This document shows positions 1-10,718 of a stretch of 64,000 nt of DNA, piece by piece. A model generated the notes under the pieces. It ran no database searches. It was not told the origin of the DNA and saw only the letters and a list, made by a program, of their open reading frames with translations. Position numbers and translations under genes: made by a program. Numbering within the stretch: the first letter of the stretch is position 1; each line of letters starts with the position of its first letter. The DNA is taken from assembly GCA_044508835.1 (NCBI GenBank), contig JBIQHD010000002.1:186001-250000 (forward strand), written 5' to 3'. The DNA comes from JAKFDI01 sp044508835. GTDB taxonomy: Bacteria; Pseudomonadota; Gammaproteobacteria; Burkholderiales; Burkholderiaceae_C.

Positions 1-91
1 GCAGCGGCTTGGGCGTGTGGTCGGTGAGCGGGCGCATGCGTTCGCCGCGGCCGGCGGCGAGCACGATGGCCTTCAGGGGCGGGCGGTTCAT
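1..91 (-). CDS. murU: MurU-like nucleotidyltransferase, N-terminal fragment
   Basis: Only the first 30 codons are present; the rest lies left of the window. Reading leftward from the ATG at 91, the protein has a short lead and then VLAAGRGERMRPLTDHTPKP, the nucleotide-binding signature of sugar-1-phosphate nucleotidyltransferases. The R-P-L-T-x-H-T-P-K-P form is closest to MurU, which makes UDP-MurNAc from MurNAc-1-phosphate in peptidoglycan recycling. Its partner kinase AmgK is usually next door but here lies at 48226-49284. A RmlA/GlmU-like transferase cannot be excluded from so short a piece. Confidence 0.7.
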   Translation of the reverse strand, partial: MNRPPLKAIVLAAGRGERMRPLTDHTPKPL

Positions 92-147
92 CGCCGCCGA
101 TTATCGAAGCGCAAGGCCGCGCCGGGCGGTGCGCAAGGGCCCCCCTT

Positions 148-153
148 TAAAAT
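148..153 (+). promoter_or_regulatory. candidate -10 of the tkt promoter
   Basis: TAAAAT stands out in GC-rich sequence about 40 bases before the transketolase ATG. No convincing -35 lies at the right distance, so this rests on the -10 and its placement only. Confidence 0.35.
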
Positions 154-191
154 CCGGGTTCCCCCCTAGAAACCTGTTCGCCGGGACACCC

Positions 192-2222
192 ATGGCCGCC
201 ATCGCACCGCCCTCCACTTCCACCCTGATGGCCAACGCCATCCGAGCCCTGGCGATGGACGCCGTGCAGCAGGCCAATTCCGGCCACCCCGGCGCGCCCA
301 TGGGCATGGCCGAGATCGCCGTCGCGCTGTGGGGCCGCCACCTCAAGCACAACCCGGCGAACCCGCAGTGGTTCGACCGCGACCGCTTCGTGCTCAGCAA
401 CGGCCACGGCTCGATGCTGATCTATGCGCTGCTGCACCTGTCCGGCTACGACCTGCCGATGAGCGAGCTGCGCAACTTCCGCCAGATGCACAGCAAGACG
501 CCGGGCCACCCGGAGGTCGGCGTCACGCCGGGCGTGGAGACGACCACCGGCCCGCTCGGCCAGGGCATCACCAACGCCGTCGGCTTCGCGCTGGCCGAGA
601 AGCTGCTGGCGCACGAGTTCAACCGCGAAGACCACCGCATCGTCGACCACCACACCTACGTGACGCTCGGCGACGGCTGCCTGATGGAAGGCATCAGCCA
701 CGAGGCCTGCGCGCTGGCCGGCGCGTGGAAGCTTTCCAAGCTGATCGCGCTGTACGACGACAACGGCATCTCCATCGATGGTCCGGTCGCGCCGTGGTTC
801 GTCGACGACACGCCCCGACGCTTCGAGGCCTACGGCTGGCACGTCATCCGCGACGTCGACGGCCACGACGTCGATGCGGTGGATGCCGCCATCGGCCAGG
901 CCAAGCAGTCCGACCGGCCGACGCTCATCTGCTGCAAGACCGCCATCGGCAAGGGCTCGCCCAACCGCGCCGGCACCGCCAAGGCGCACGGCGAGGCGCT
1001 GGGCGCCGAGGAGATCGCCCTCACGCGCGATGCGCTGGGCTGGGTGCACGAGCCCTTCGTCATTCCCGAGTCGGCCTACGAGGCCTGGGACGCGCGCCAG
1101 CGCGGGCTCGACGCCGAGACCGACTGGGTCGACCGCTTCGAGGCCTATGCCGAGGCCCACCCGGCGCTCGCGCTGGAGCTGGTGCGCCGCATGCGCGGCG
1201 AGCTGCCGAAGAACTTCGCGCAGGTGGCGGTGGACGCCGCGGTCGCCGCCCATGCCAAGGGCGAGACGGTGGCCAGCCGCAAGGCCAGCCAGCTCGCGCT
1301 CGAAGCCTTCACCAAGCAGCTGCCCGAACTGCTCGGCGGCAGCGCCGACCTGACCGGCTCCAACCTCACCAACACCAGCTCCACGCCGGCGCTGCGCCTC
1401 ACGGACGACGGCAGCTTCAACGGCGGGCGCCACATCAACTACGGCGTGCGCGAGTTCGGCATGGCCGCCATCATGAACGGCGTGGCGCTGCACGGCGGCT
1501 TCATTCCCTACGGCGGCACCTTCCTCACCTTCAGCGACTACAGCCGCAACGCCATCCGCATGGCGGCGCTGATGAAGCAGCGCGTGATCCACGTCTTCAC
1601 GCACGACAGCATCGGCCTGGGCGAGGACGGCCCGACGCACCAGTCGGTCGAGCATGCGGCCGCGCTGCGGTTGATCCCGGGCCTGGACGTCTGGCGCCCG
1701 GCCGACACCGCCGAGACCGTGGTCGCCTGGGCCTGCGCCATCCAGAACCAGCACCGCCCGAGCGCGCTGCTGCTGTCGCGCCAGAACCTGCCCTACGCGC
1801 CCAAGAGCGGCCTGGACGACATCGCCCGCGGCGCCTACGTGCTGGCCGAGCCGGGCGAGGTGGGCCTGGCGAAGAAGGCGCAGGCGGTGATCATCGCTAC
1901 CGGCTCCGAAGTGCAGCTCGCGCTGCATGCGCAGCAGGCGCTGGCGGTGGCGGGCATCGCGGTGCGCGTGGTGTCCATGCCCTCGACCACCGTGTTCGAC
2001 CGCCAGGAGCCGGCCTACAAGAAGGCGGTGCTGCCGCCGGGCCTGCCGCGCATCGCGGTGGAGGCCGGCGTCACCGACGGCTGGTGGAAATACGGCTGCG
2101 CCGCGGTGGTGGGCCTGGACACCTACGGCGAATCGGCCCCGGCGGGCGTGCTGTTCAAGCACTTCGGCTTCACGGCGGAGAACGTGGCCGACACAGTCAA
2201 GGTGGTGCTCGGCAGGAAATAG
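192..2222 (+). CDS. tkt: transketolase
   Basis: Thiamine-diphosphate enzyme moving two-carbon ketol units between sugar phosphates in the pentose phosphate pathway (and the Calvin cycle where present). About 676 residues, normal for the family. The N-terminal TPP domain shows SNGHGSM and GPLGQGITNAVG, and the metal/TPP-binding GDG is followed by CLMEG. A pyrimidine-binding domain (REFGMAAIMNG) and a C-terminal domain follow. I chose the ATG at 192 because the family begins just before the conserved stretch ANAIRALAMDAVQ; an in-frame ATG at 228 is the alternative. Followed by a strong terminator and then GAPDH, a common betaproteobacterial pairing. Confidence 0.95.
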   Translation: MAAIAPPSTSTLMANAIRALAMDAVQQANSGHPGAPMGMAEIAVALWGRHLKHNPANPQWFDRDRFVLSNGHGSMLIYALLHLSGYDLPMSELRNFRQMHSKTPGHPEVGVTPGVETTTGPLGQGITNAVGFALAEKLLAHEFNREDHRIVDHHTYVTLGDGCLMEGISHEACALAGAWKLSKLIALYDDNGISIDGPVAPWFVDDTPRRFEAYGWHVIRDVDGHDVDAVDAAIGQAKQSDRPTLICCKTAIGKGSPNRAGTAKAHGEALGAEEIALTRDALGWVHEPFVIPESAYEAWDARQRGLDAETDWVDRFEAYAEAHPALALELVRRMRGELPKNFAQVAVDAAVAAHAKGETVASRKASQLALEAFTKQLPELLGGSADLTGSNLTNTSSTPALRLTDDGSFNGGRHINYGVREFGMAAIMNGVALHGGFIPYGGTFLTFSDYSRNAIRMAALMKQRVIHVFTHDSIGLGEDGPTHQSVEHAAALRLIPGLDVWRPADTAETVVAWACAIQNQHRPSALLLSRQNLPYAPKSGLDDIARGAYVLAEPGEVGLAKKAQAVIIATGSEVQLALHAQQALAVAGIAVRVVSMPSTTVFDRQEPAYKKAVLPPGLPRIAVEAGVTDGWWKYGCAAVVGLDTYGESAPAGVLFKHFGFTAENVADTVKVVLGRK

Positions 2223-2230
2223 ATCGACGA

Positions 2231-2264
2231 CGACGGGAGCCGCCAGGGCTCCCGTCGCGCTTTT
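2231..2264 (+). terminator. intrinsic terminator after tkt
   Basis: Perfect 11-bp stem (2231-2241 with 2247-2257), 5-base loop, then CGC and TTTT. It separates tkt from gap, so gap probably has its own promoter. Confidence 0.75.
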
Positions 2265-2302
2265 CGACTCGCGAACTTTTTGTCTATCGAAGGAGAGTGA
2301 TC

Positions 2303-3301
2303 ATGACGGTGAAGATTGGCATCAACGGCTTCGGGCGCATCGGCCGCATGGTGTTCCGCGCGGCGGTGCAGAACTTCCAGGACATCGAGGTCGTCGGCAT
2401 CAACGACCTGCTCGAGCCCGACTACCTCGCCTACATGCTGCAGTACGACTCGGTGCACGGCCGCTTCAAGGGCGACGTGGCGGTCGACGGCAGCACCCTG
2501 ATCGTGAACGGCAGGAAGATCCGCCTCACCGCCGTGAAGGACCCGGCCGAGCTGAAGTGGGGCGAGGTCGGCGCCGACATCGTGGTCGAGTCCACGGGCC
2601 TGTTCCTCACCAAGGAGACGGCGCAGAAGCACATCGCCGCCGGCGCGAAGAAGGTCATCATGTCGGCGCCCTCGAAGGACGACACGCCGATGTTCGTCTT
2701 CGGCGTGAACGACAAGACCTACAAGGGCGAGGCCATCATCTCCAACGCCTCGTGCACCACCAACTGCCTGGCGCCCGTGGCCAAGGTGCTCAACGACAAG
2801 TGGGGCATCAAGCGCGGCCTGATGACCACCGTGCACGCCGCCACCGCCACGCAGAAGACGGTGGACGGCCCGAGCAACAAGGACTGGCGCGGCGGCCGCG
2901 GCATCCTGGAGAACATCATCCCGTCCTCCACCGGCGCAGCCAAGGCCGTGGGCGTGGTCATCCCCGAGCTGAACAAGAAGCTCACCGGCATGTCCTTCCG
3001 CGTGCCGACCTCCGACGTGTCGGTGGTCGACCTGACGGTGGAGCTGAACAAGGAAGCCTCGTACCAGGACATCTGCGCCGAGATGAAGGCGCAGAGCCAG
3101 GGCGCGCTCAAGGGCGTGCTCGGCTACACCGAGGACAAGGTCGTCGCCACCGACTTCCGCGGCGACGCGCGCACCTCGATCTTCGACGCCGACGCCGGCA
3201 TCGCGCTCGACGGCACCTTCCTCAAGGTCGTCGCCTGGTACGACAACGAGTGGGGCTATTCCAACAAGGTGCTGGAGATGGCGCGCGTCATCGCCAGGTA
3301 G
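2303..3301 (+). CDS. gap: glyceraldehyde-3-phosphate dehydrogenase, type I
   Basis: NAD-dependent oxidation and phosphorylation of glyceraldehyde-3-phosphate in central carbon metabolism. 332 residues, full length. The Rossmann start NGFGRIGRMVFRA is at residues 8-20; the catalytic cysteine sits in SNASCTTNCLAP, with the general-base histidine in TVHAATATQ. The C-terminus WYDNEWGYSNKVLEMA is diagnostic. The start is fixed by a good Shine-Dalgarno (AAGGAGA) eight bases upstream. It is flanked on both sides by intrinsic terminators, which suggests a monocistronic message. Confidence 0.97.
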   Translation: MTVKIGINGFGRIGRMVFRAAVQNFQDIEVVGINDLLEPDYLAYMLQYDSVHGRFKGDVAVDGSTLIVNGRKIRLTAVKDPAELKWGEVGADIVVESTGLFLTKETAQKHIAAGAKKVIMSAPSKDDTPMFVFGVNDKTYKGEAIISNASCTTNCLAPVAKVLNDKWGIKRGLMTTVHAATATQKTVDGPSNKDWRGGRGILENIIPSSTGAAKAVGVVIPELNKKLTGMSFRVPTSDVSVVDLTVELNKEASYQDICAEMKAQSQGALKGVLGYTEDKVVATDFRGDARTSIFDADAGIALDGTFLKVVAWYDNEWGYSNKVLEMARVIAR

Positions 3302-3338
3302 TCCCGGCAGCGCCTCGCGGCGTGCCCGCATCGGATCG

Positions 3339-3361
3339 AGAGCCCCGCCCGGGGCTCTTTT
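3339..3361 (+). terminator. intrinsic terminator after gap
   Basis: 9-bp stem (3339-3347 with 3350-3358) with a 2-base loop as drawn, running into a short T tract. Confidence 0.75.
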
Positions 3362-3387
3362 CGTTTCCGCGCGCGAGGGCATGGCGC

Positions 3388-3415
3388 TTGCCGGGGCGCC
3401 CCGGGAACCTACACT
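3388..3415 (+). promoter_or_regulatory. candidate promoter of the lipoprotein-protease pair
   Basis: TTGCCG (3388), 16-base spacer, TACACT (3410-3415). The -10 ends six bases before the only usable ATG (3422) and there is no Shine-Dalgarno, so if the promoter is real the transcript would be leaderless. Confidence 0.4.
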
Positions 3416-3421
3416 CTTTCG

Positions 3422-3772
3422 ATGCCCTGCCGCCACCGCATCACGGCCCTGCTGCCCGTCGTCCTGGCGCTCGGCGCCTGCGCCGCCGAGGTGCCCCACG
3501 AGCGGCGCGTGATGGTGAAGCCGGCGGCGGCCGGCGCCGCCCTGCCGCCGGACCTGCTCGCCCGCGAGGCCGCTGCGGCGGCGCAGCTGCCGGTGCGCCA
3601 CGCCGCCGCCGTGGGCGACGGCTGGCATGCGCTGGCGATCACCTGCCCGAGCGCGGCGGTGTGCGACGCCGCCGTCGAGCGGCTGCGCGCCAGCCCCCTC
3701 TACACCGCCGTGGCGCCCGACGAACGCCGCGGCGCGCCAGGTCCCTCCCCGGGCGCCGCCCGCCAGCCATGA
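3422..3772 (+). CDS. small lipoprotein resembling a free-standing subtilisin propeptide (I9-like)
   Basis: 116 residues. A lipoprotein signal peptide ends in the lipobox LGAC, so the mature protein should be lipid-anchored and exported. The mature part runs RRVMVK ... AVERLRASPLYTAVAPDERR. This has the same order and spacing as the propeptide of the next-door subtilisin (ARIIVK ... LAERLQGDADVEYAVVDHRRR). I infer an inhibitor-I9-type fold that could inhibit or help fold the protease. The stop overlaps the protease start (ATGA at 3769-3772), implying translational coupling. There is no Shine-Dalgarno. The proline-rich tail after residue 103 looks disordered. Gene presence is fairly sure; function is inference from pattern only. 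Confidence 0.65.
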   Translation: MPCRHRITALLPVVLALGACAAEVPHERRVMVKPAAAGAALPPDLLAREAAAAAQLPVRHAAAVGDGWHALAITCPSAAVCDAAVERLRASPLYTAVAPDERRGAPGPSPGAARQP

Positions 3773-5775
3773 AAGCCGACACGATGCGCCGAACGCTTCC
3801 CACCTGGGCCTGCTGCACCCTCGCGCTGCTGCTCGGCGCCGCCTGGCACGCCCCGGCGCGGGCGCAGCCCGCCGGCGAGACGGCGCGCATCATCGTCAAG
3901 TTCAAGGCCGAGGCGGGCACGCCGCGGCGCCAGGCCCTCGCCGCCGGCGAGCGGCGCGAGGCGCTGGGCGCCCGGCTCGGGCTCGCGCTGCGCAGCGGCC
4001 CCGCGCTGGCCGAGCGCACGCAGGTGGTGACGGCCGCCGGCATCGGCTCGCAGGCGCTGGCCGAGCGGCTGCAGGGCGACGCGGACGTCGAGTACGCCGT
4101 CGTCGACCACCGCCGCCGCGCCTTTGCCGCGCCCAACGACCCGTACTACCTGCAGGGGCTGGCCTCCGGCAGCGGCGCGCCGGCGGCCGGGCAGTGGTAC
4201 CTGCGCGCGCCGGACGACACGCTGCGCTCGGCCATCGGCATCGAAGCGGCCTGGGACGTGACGCCGGGCGACCCGGCCATCGTCGTGGCGGTGCTCGACA
4301 CCGGCGTGCGCTTCGACCATGCCGACCTGCAGCCGGTGGCGAACGGCGGCAACCTGCTGGCCGGCTACGACTTCGTCAGCAACGACTTCATCGCCAACGA
4401 CGGGCAGCCCGGCCGCGACGCGGACGCCTCCGACCCGGGCGACATCGTGACCAGCGCCGCCATCGCCGACCCGTCCAACACCATCGGCTGCGGCGCGGGC
4501 GAGATCACCTCGCGCAGCTCCTGGCACGGCACCGAGACCGCCGGGCTCATCGGCGCGACGACGGACAACGGCGTGGGCATCGCGGGCGTCGGGCGCACGG
4601 TGCGCGTGCTGCCGCTGCGGGTGCTCGGGCGCTGCGGCGGCTACGACTCCGACATCATCGCCGCCATGCGCTGGGCCGCCGGGCTGGCGGTGCCGGGCGT
4701 GCCGGCCAACCCGAACCCGGCGCGCGTGATCAACCTGAGCCTCGGCGGCGCGGGAAGCTGCACCGGCAGCGCCTATCCCGACGCGATCGAGGCCGTCAAC
4801 GCGGTGGGTGCCGTCGTCGTGGCGTCGGCGGGCAACAGCACCGGCCACGCGGTGAGCGTGCCGGCCAACTGCCCCGGCGTGATCGCCGTCGCCGGCCTGC
4901 GGCATGCGGGCACCAAGGTGGGCTTCTCCGACCTCGGCCCCGAGATCAGCATCGCCGCGCCGGGCGGCAACTGCGTGAACCTGGGCGCCCGCGACCCCTG
5001 CCTCTACCCCATCGCCACCACCACCAACGCCGGCACCAGCACGCCGGTGGCGGGCAGCTCGATCTACAGCGACAGCTTCAACGCCTCGTACGGCACCAGC
5101 TTCTCGGCGCCGCTGGTGTCCGGCGTCGCGGGCCTGATGCTGTCGGCCAACCCGGCGCTCACGCCGGCCGAGCTGCGCGCGGCGCTTCGGTCGTCGGCGC
5201 GCGCCTTTCCCACGACGGGCGCCGAGAACGCCGGCGAGACCGTGCCGCAGTGCACCGTGCCCGACGCCGGCAATCCCGTCGACCAGCTGCAGTGCTACTG
5301 CACGACGTCGACCTGCGGCGCCGGCATGCTGAACGCGGGCGGCGCGGCGCAGGCGGCGCTGGCCGTGCCCGACCCGAGCGTGCTGCCGCGCATCGGCGTG
5401 TCGCCGGCCGAGCCCCGCCCCGGCGAGGCGCTCAGCCTGAGCGCCCAGGGCACGGTGGTACCGGCCGGCCGCACCGTCGTGTCCTACCAGTGGAGCCTGG
5501 TCGACGGCGGCTCGATCGCGAGCGGCTTCGAGTCGCCGGCCGACATGAGCACGGTCACCGTGCGGCCGAGCGCCGGCGGGCCGTTCAACGTGCGGCTCGC
5601 GGTGACGGACGACCGGGGCCGGACGACCGCGGTGGTCCAGTCCGTCCAGGTGGCGGGGCCGCCCCCCGAAGCCGCCCCGGCCGAAGACAGCGGCGGCGGC
5701 GCGCTCGGCGGCGCCTGGCTGCTCGGCCTGGCGGCCGCCGTGGCCGCGCTGCGCCGCCCGGCGGCGCGGCGCTGA
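3769..5775 (+). CDS. secreted S8 (subtilisin-like) serine peptidase with GlyGly-CTERM anchor
   Basis: 668 residues. Signal peptide (cleavage near ARAQ, residue 33), then an I9-type propeptide to about residue 125, then the catalytic domain with the full triad: Asp177 in VAVLDTGV, His253 in SSWHGTETAG, Ser446 in GTSFSAP. Several cysteine pairs suggest disulfides. A PKD/Ig-like domain (about 545-635) follows. The C-terminus is SGGGALGG, a hydrophobic helix and an arginine-rich end, the layout of the GlyGly-CTERM sorting signal cleaved by rhombosortase; a rhombosortase is encoded at 18542-19165. The start at 3769 overlaps the upstream lipoprotein; an ATG at 3784 is an alternative. Likely exported by Sec, then displayed or released after C-terminal processing. 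Confidence 0.9.
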   Translation: MKADTMRRTLPTWACCTLALLLGAAWHAPARAQPAGETARIIVKFKAEAGTPRRQALAAGERREALGARLGLALRSGPALAERTQVVTAAGIGSQALAERLQGDADVEYAVVDHRRRAFAAPNDPYYLQGLASGSGAPAAGQWYLRAPDDTLRSAIGIEAAWDVTPGDPAIVVAVLDTGVRFDHADLQPVANGGNLLAGYDFVSNDFIANDGQPGRDADASDPGDIVTSAAIADPSNTIGCGAGEITSRSSWHGTETAGLIGATTDNGVGIAGVGRTVRVLPLRVLGRCGGYDSDIIAAMRWAAGLAVPGVPANPNPARVINLSLGGAGSCTGSAYPDAIEAVNAVGAVVVASAGNSTGHAVSVPANCPGVIAVAGLRHAGTKVGFSDLGPEISIAAPGGNCVNLGARDPCLYPIATTTNAGTSTPVAGSSIYSDSFNASYGTSFSAPLVSGVAGLMLSANPALTPAELRAALRSSARAFPTTGAENAGETVPQCTVPDAGNPVDQLQCYCTTSTCGAGMLNAGGAAQAALAVPDPSVLPRIGVSPAEPRPGEALSLSAQGTVVPAGRTVVSYQWSLVDGGSIASGFESPADMSTVTVRPSAGGPFNVRLAVTDDRGRTTAVVQSVQVAGPPPEAAPAEDSGGGALGGAWLLGLAAAVAALRRPAARR

Positions 5776-5786
5776 GCCCGCGGGGG

Positions 5787-6452
5787 TCAGCCCGCCGGGC
5801 AGGCCCCGAAGCCGCGGCCCAGGGCGTCGAGCCGCAGGGCCGACAGCCGGGCGGCCGTGGCCGCGTCCGCCCGCGGCACCCGCAGCCGGTGCAGCGTCGA
5901 CGGCGCGCGCAGTTCGACCACGCGGGCATCGCGCACGCCGCGCAGCGTGAACTGCGCCAGCGCCGATTCCGCGGCCACGCGGTCGTCGAAGCGGCCGATC
6001 GACAGCCCGGGCTCCAGCTCCTCGGCGCCCGTCACCGCCTCGGCGGGGATGCGGATGCGGCCGAGTTCGGCCTGCTTCGCCGCCAGCGCCGCGCGGCTGG
6101 GCAGGCGGCCGAGGTAGACCAGCCAGACGCCGGGCCGTTCGCTGCGCAGCGCGACGAAGGCGAGGCCCGGTGCGGCGTTCGCCATCGCCGCCTCGGCCAG
6201 CGGCAGCTGGGCCGGCGTGAAGGGCCCCGCTTCCAGGCACGAGAACCCCGGCTCGGCCGGCGGCGGCGCCACCGGCGCGGCGCCCTGCGGGGCGAGGATG
6301 CGCACCGTCTCGGGATTCACCTGCCGCGCGAAGCGTTCGGGCTCGCGGTCGCCGCCGGGGCTCACGCCGACCAGCGGGTCGAGCCAGCCCTGCGTCCAGG
6401 AATAGAAGCCCAGGTTCGCCAGCAGCAACACCAGGACCAGGAAGCGCAGCAT
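5787..6452 (-). CDS. SPOR-domain-like membrane protein
   Basis: 221 residues. One N-terminal membrane helix (LRFLVLVLLLANLGFYSW), a proline-rich linker, then a C-terminal region with the repeat layout of SPOR-type proteins: a FSCLEAGPFTPAQL start, an alternating Ala-rich helix, WLVYLGRLPSRAALAAKQAEL, and GLSIGRFDD-like strands. SPOR domains bind denuded septal peptidoglycan; whether this one does is inference. Its start overlaps the birA stop by one base (TGATG), so it is translated from the birA message. This birA-plus-SPOR pairing is, to my knowledge, usual in Burkholderiales. Confidence 0.75.
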   Translation of the reverse strand: MLRFLVLVLLLANLGFYSWTQGWLDPLVGVSPGGDREPERFARQVNPETVRILAPQGAAPVAPPPAEPGFSCLEAGPFTPAQLPLAEAAMANAAPGLAFVALRSERPGVWLVYLGRLPSRAALAAKQAELGRIRIPAEAVTGAEELEPGLSIGRFDDRVAAESALAQFTLRGVRDARVVELRAPSTLHRLRVPRADAATAARLSALRLDALGRGFGACPAG

Positions 6453-7411
6453 CAGGCGTCCTGCGCCGGCGCGGCCGGCGCCTCGGGGATGGGCCGCACG
6501 CTGACTTCGCCGCTGGCGAGCGGCTTCACCGCGCCGTCGGGCGTGCGCACGAGCAGCGTGCCGTCGTCGCCCACGCCGAGCGCCGTGCCCTCGGGCAGGC
6601 CGGGCAGCGTGGTGCGCACCGCCCGGCCGCGCAGCAGGTCGCGCGCGGCGAAGCGTTCACCGAAGCCGGCGAAGCCTTCGCGCTCGAAGCGCTGCAGCGC
6701 CTCGACCAGCGGGCGGGCGATGCGCGCCAGCGCGGCCGGCGCGGTGAGGCCGGCGTCGATCTCCTGCAGGCTGGCGAAGCCGGTGGCCATGTCGCCCGCG
6801 GCCATCGGCAGCACGTTCAGCCCGATGCCCACGATCGCCAGCCGCCGCGGCCCGGCGGGCATGGTCTCGATGAGGATGCCGCCGAGCTTTCGGCCGGTGC
6901 CGTCGCCGCCGTCGACGAGCCACAGGTCGTTGGGCCACTTCAGGCCGATGCGCGGCGAGGCCGCCGGTGGCTCCAGCGCGTCGGCGATGGCCACGCCGAC
7001 GGCCAGCGACAGGCCCGACCAGTCGTGCGGCGCCAGCGGCAGCGCGAGCGAGAAGGTGAGCGAGGCGCCGGGCGCGGCCTGCCAGGCGCGCCCGGCGCGG
7101 CCGCGGCCGGAGGTCTGGTGTTCGGCGACCAGCAGGCAGGGCTGGAAATCGGCCGAGCGGCGGCCGAAGGCGGCGCTCTCGACGCTGCGGCGGACCTGCG
7201 CGGCCTCGTCGTCGACGGCGGCGGCGGCCGTCGCCAGCCGGGCGCGTTCCTGCAGCGCGGTGTTGGTGGAGGGGATGCGCGCCACGACCTCGATGCTCAG
7301 GCCGGGCAGCAGCGGCTCGAGCTGCTCCCACAGGGCTTCGGCGCCCCATTGAAGCGGTTGCGGCGATTCGGTGCTCACGGTCGGTGTCTCGTCTTCGGTT
7401 CCGCGGCGCAA
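6452..7411 (-). CDS. birA: biotin-[acetyl-CoA carboxylase] ligase
   Basis: Attaches biotin to the acceptor lysine of biotin carboxyl carrier protein through biotinyl-AMP. Up to 319 residues. It has no N-terminal DNA-binding winged helix, so it is a monofunctional ligase without the E. coli repressor role. Motifs: STNT near the start, TSGRGRAGRAW (biotinyl-AMP loop), KWPNDLWL, GGILIE, IGIGLNV; a small C-terminal domain ends the protein. The ATG at 7411 gives an extra charged lead; the GTG at 7378 (VSTESPQ) is an equally possible start. Downstream partner is the SPOR protein. Confidence 0.93.
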   Translation of the reverse strand: MRRGTEDETPTVSTESPQPLQWGAEALWEQLEPLLPGLSIEVVARIPSTNTALQERARLATAAAAVDDEAAQVRRSVESAAFGRRSADFQPCLLVAEHQTSGRGRAGRAWQAAPGASLTFSLALPLAPHDWSGLSLAVGVAIADALEPPAASPRIGLKWPNDLWLVDGGDGTGRKLGGILIETMPAGPRRLAIVGIGLNVLPMAAGDMATGFASLQEIDAGLTAPAALARIARPLVEALQRFEREGFAGFGERFAARDLLRGRAVRTTLPGLPEGTALGVGDDGTLLVRTPDGAVKPLASGEVSVRPIPEAPAAPAQDA

Positions 7412-7423
7412 GCCGTGCGGTCG

Positions 7424-8011
7424 TCAGGTCTTGGGAGCCAGCATCGTGCCACGGCACTTCTTCGCGCCGCAACGACATTCGTACTGCTTCTTCAGCTTGC
7501 GCGTGTAGCGCTCGTCGATCACGAGGCCGTAGTCGTAGAACAGTTCCTCGCCCGGCTCGACCCTGCGCCGCGCCTTGATGAACACGCGGCCGTCGTCGTC
7601 CTCGTCGGCCACGCAGTTCGGGTCGCACGAGTGGTTGATCCAGCGCGAGGCGTTGCCGCCGTACAGCGCGTCGAGCACGTGGTCGTCGCCGACCGAGAAG
7701 TAGAAGGTGTGGTTCGGATCCTTCGGGTCGTGCGGATGGCGGCGCAGCGCCTCGGGCCAGTCGATGCGCTCGCCGGTGTACTCGATGATGGTCTCGCCCT
7801 TGGCGATGGGCCGCACGGCGAACACGCCCTTGCCGTGCACGCCCGAGCGCCGCACCTGGATGCGCCGCCCGGCGGCCTTCTTGTCGGCCTTCTTCTCCGC
7901 TTTCTTCCGCGCCTTCCCGTCCTCGAGGGCCCCGGCCTGCTCGGTGTGCGCGGCGTCGGTCGCCCGGGTCTTGGCCCCGCCGGATTGCTTCATCGGGTTC
8001 TTTGGGTACAT
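7424..8011 (-). CDS. SET-domain protein-lysine methyltransferase
   Basis: About 195 residues. A Lys/Ala-rich basic N-terminal tail (KARKKAEKKADKKAAGRR) is followed by a compact SET domain: SGVHGKGVFAV, YTGERI, the knot motif NHSCDPNC, and ELFYDYGL with the catalytic tyrosine. A post-SET cysteine cluster (CRCGAKKCRGTM) ends it. This fold transfers methyl from S-adenosylmethionine to lysine. Bacterial members exist, but substrates are mostly unknown. Starts at 8011 (MYPKN) or 7993 (MKQSG) are both possible; the frame stays open further upstream but without typical sequence. It is transcribed away from topB; 97 bases separate the two starts. Confidence 0.85.
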   Translation of the reverse strand: MYPKNPMKQSGGAKTRATDAAHTEQAGALEDGKARKKAEKKADKKAAGRRIQVRRSGVHGKGVFAVRPIAKGETIIEYTGERIDWPEALRRHPHDPKDPNHTFYFSVGDDHVLDALYGGNASRWINHSCDPNCVADEDDDGRVFIKARRRVEPGEELFYDYGLVIDERYTRKLKKQYECRCGAKKCRGTMLAPKT

Positions 8012-8108
8012 TGAATTGGTGGGCGCGCGCGCGTGCATGCGCGCGAGGAGCCCGGATTGTATTGACGCATCAACGCTCCGCCTCACGAGGGCGGGGGCAC
8101 GAGGAACC

Positions 8109-10695
<2,587 letters not shown>

Positions 10696-10718
<23 letters not shown>

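Noticed and set aside
147..2162. Long open frame antisense to transketolase
   Set aside because: Low-complexity His/Arg/Val protein opposite a well-supported gene; a GC-bias shadow.
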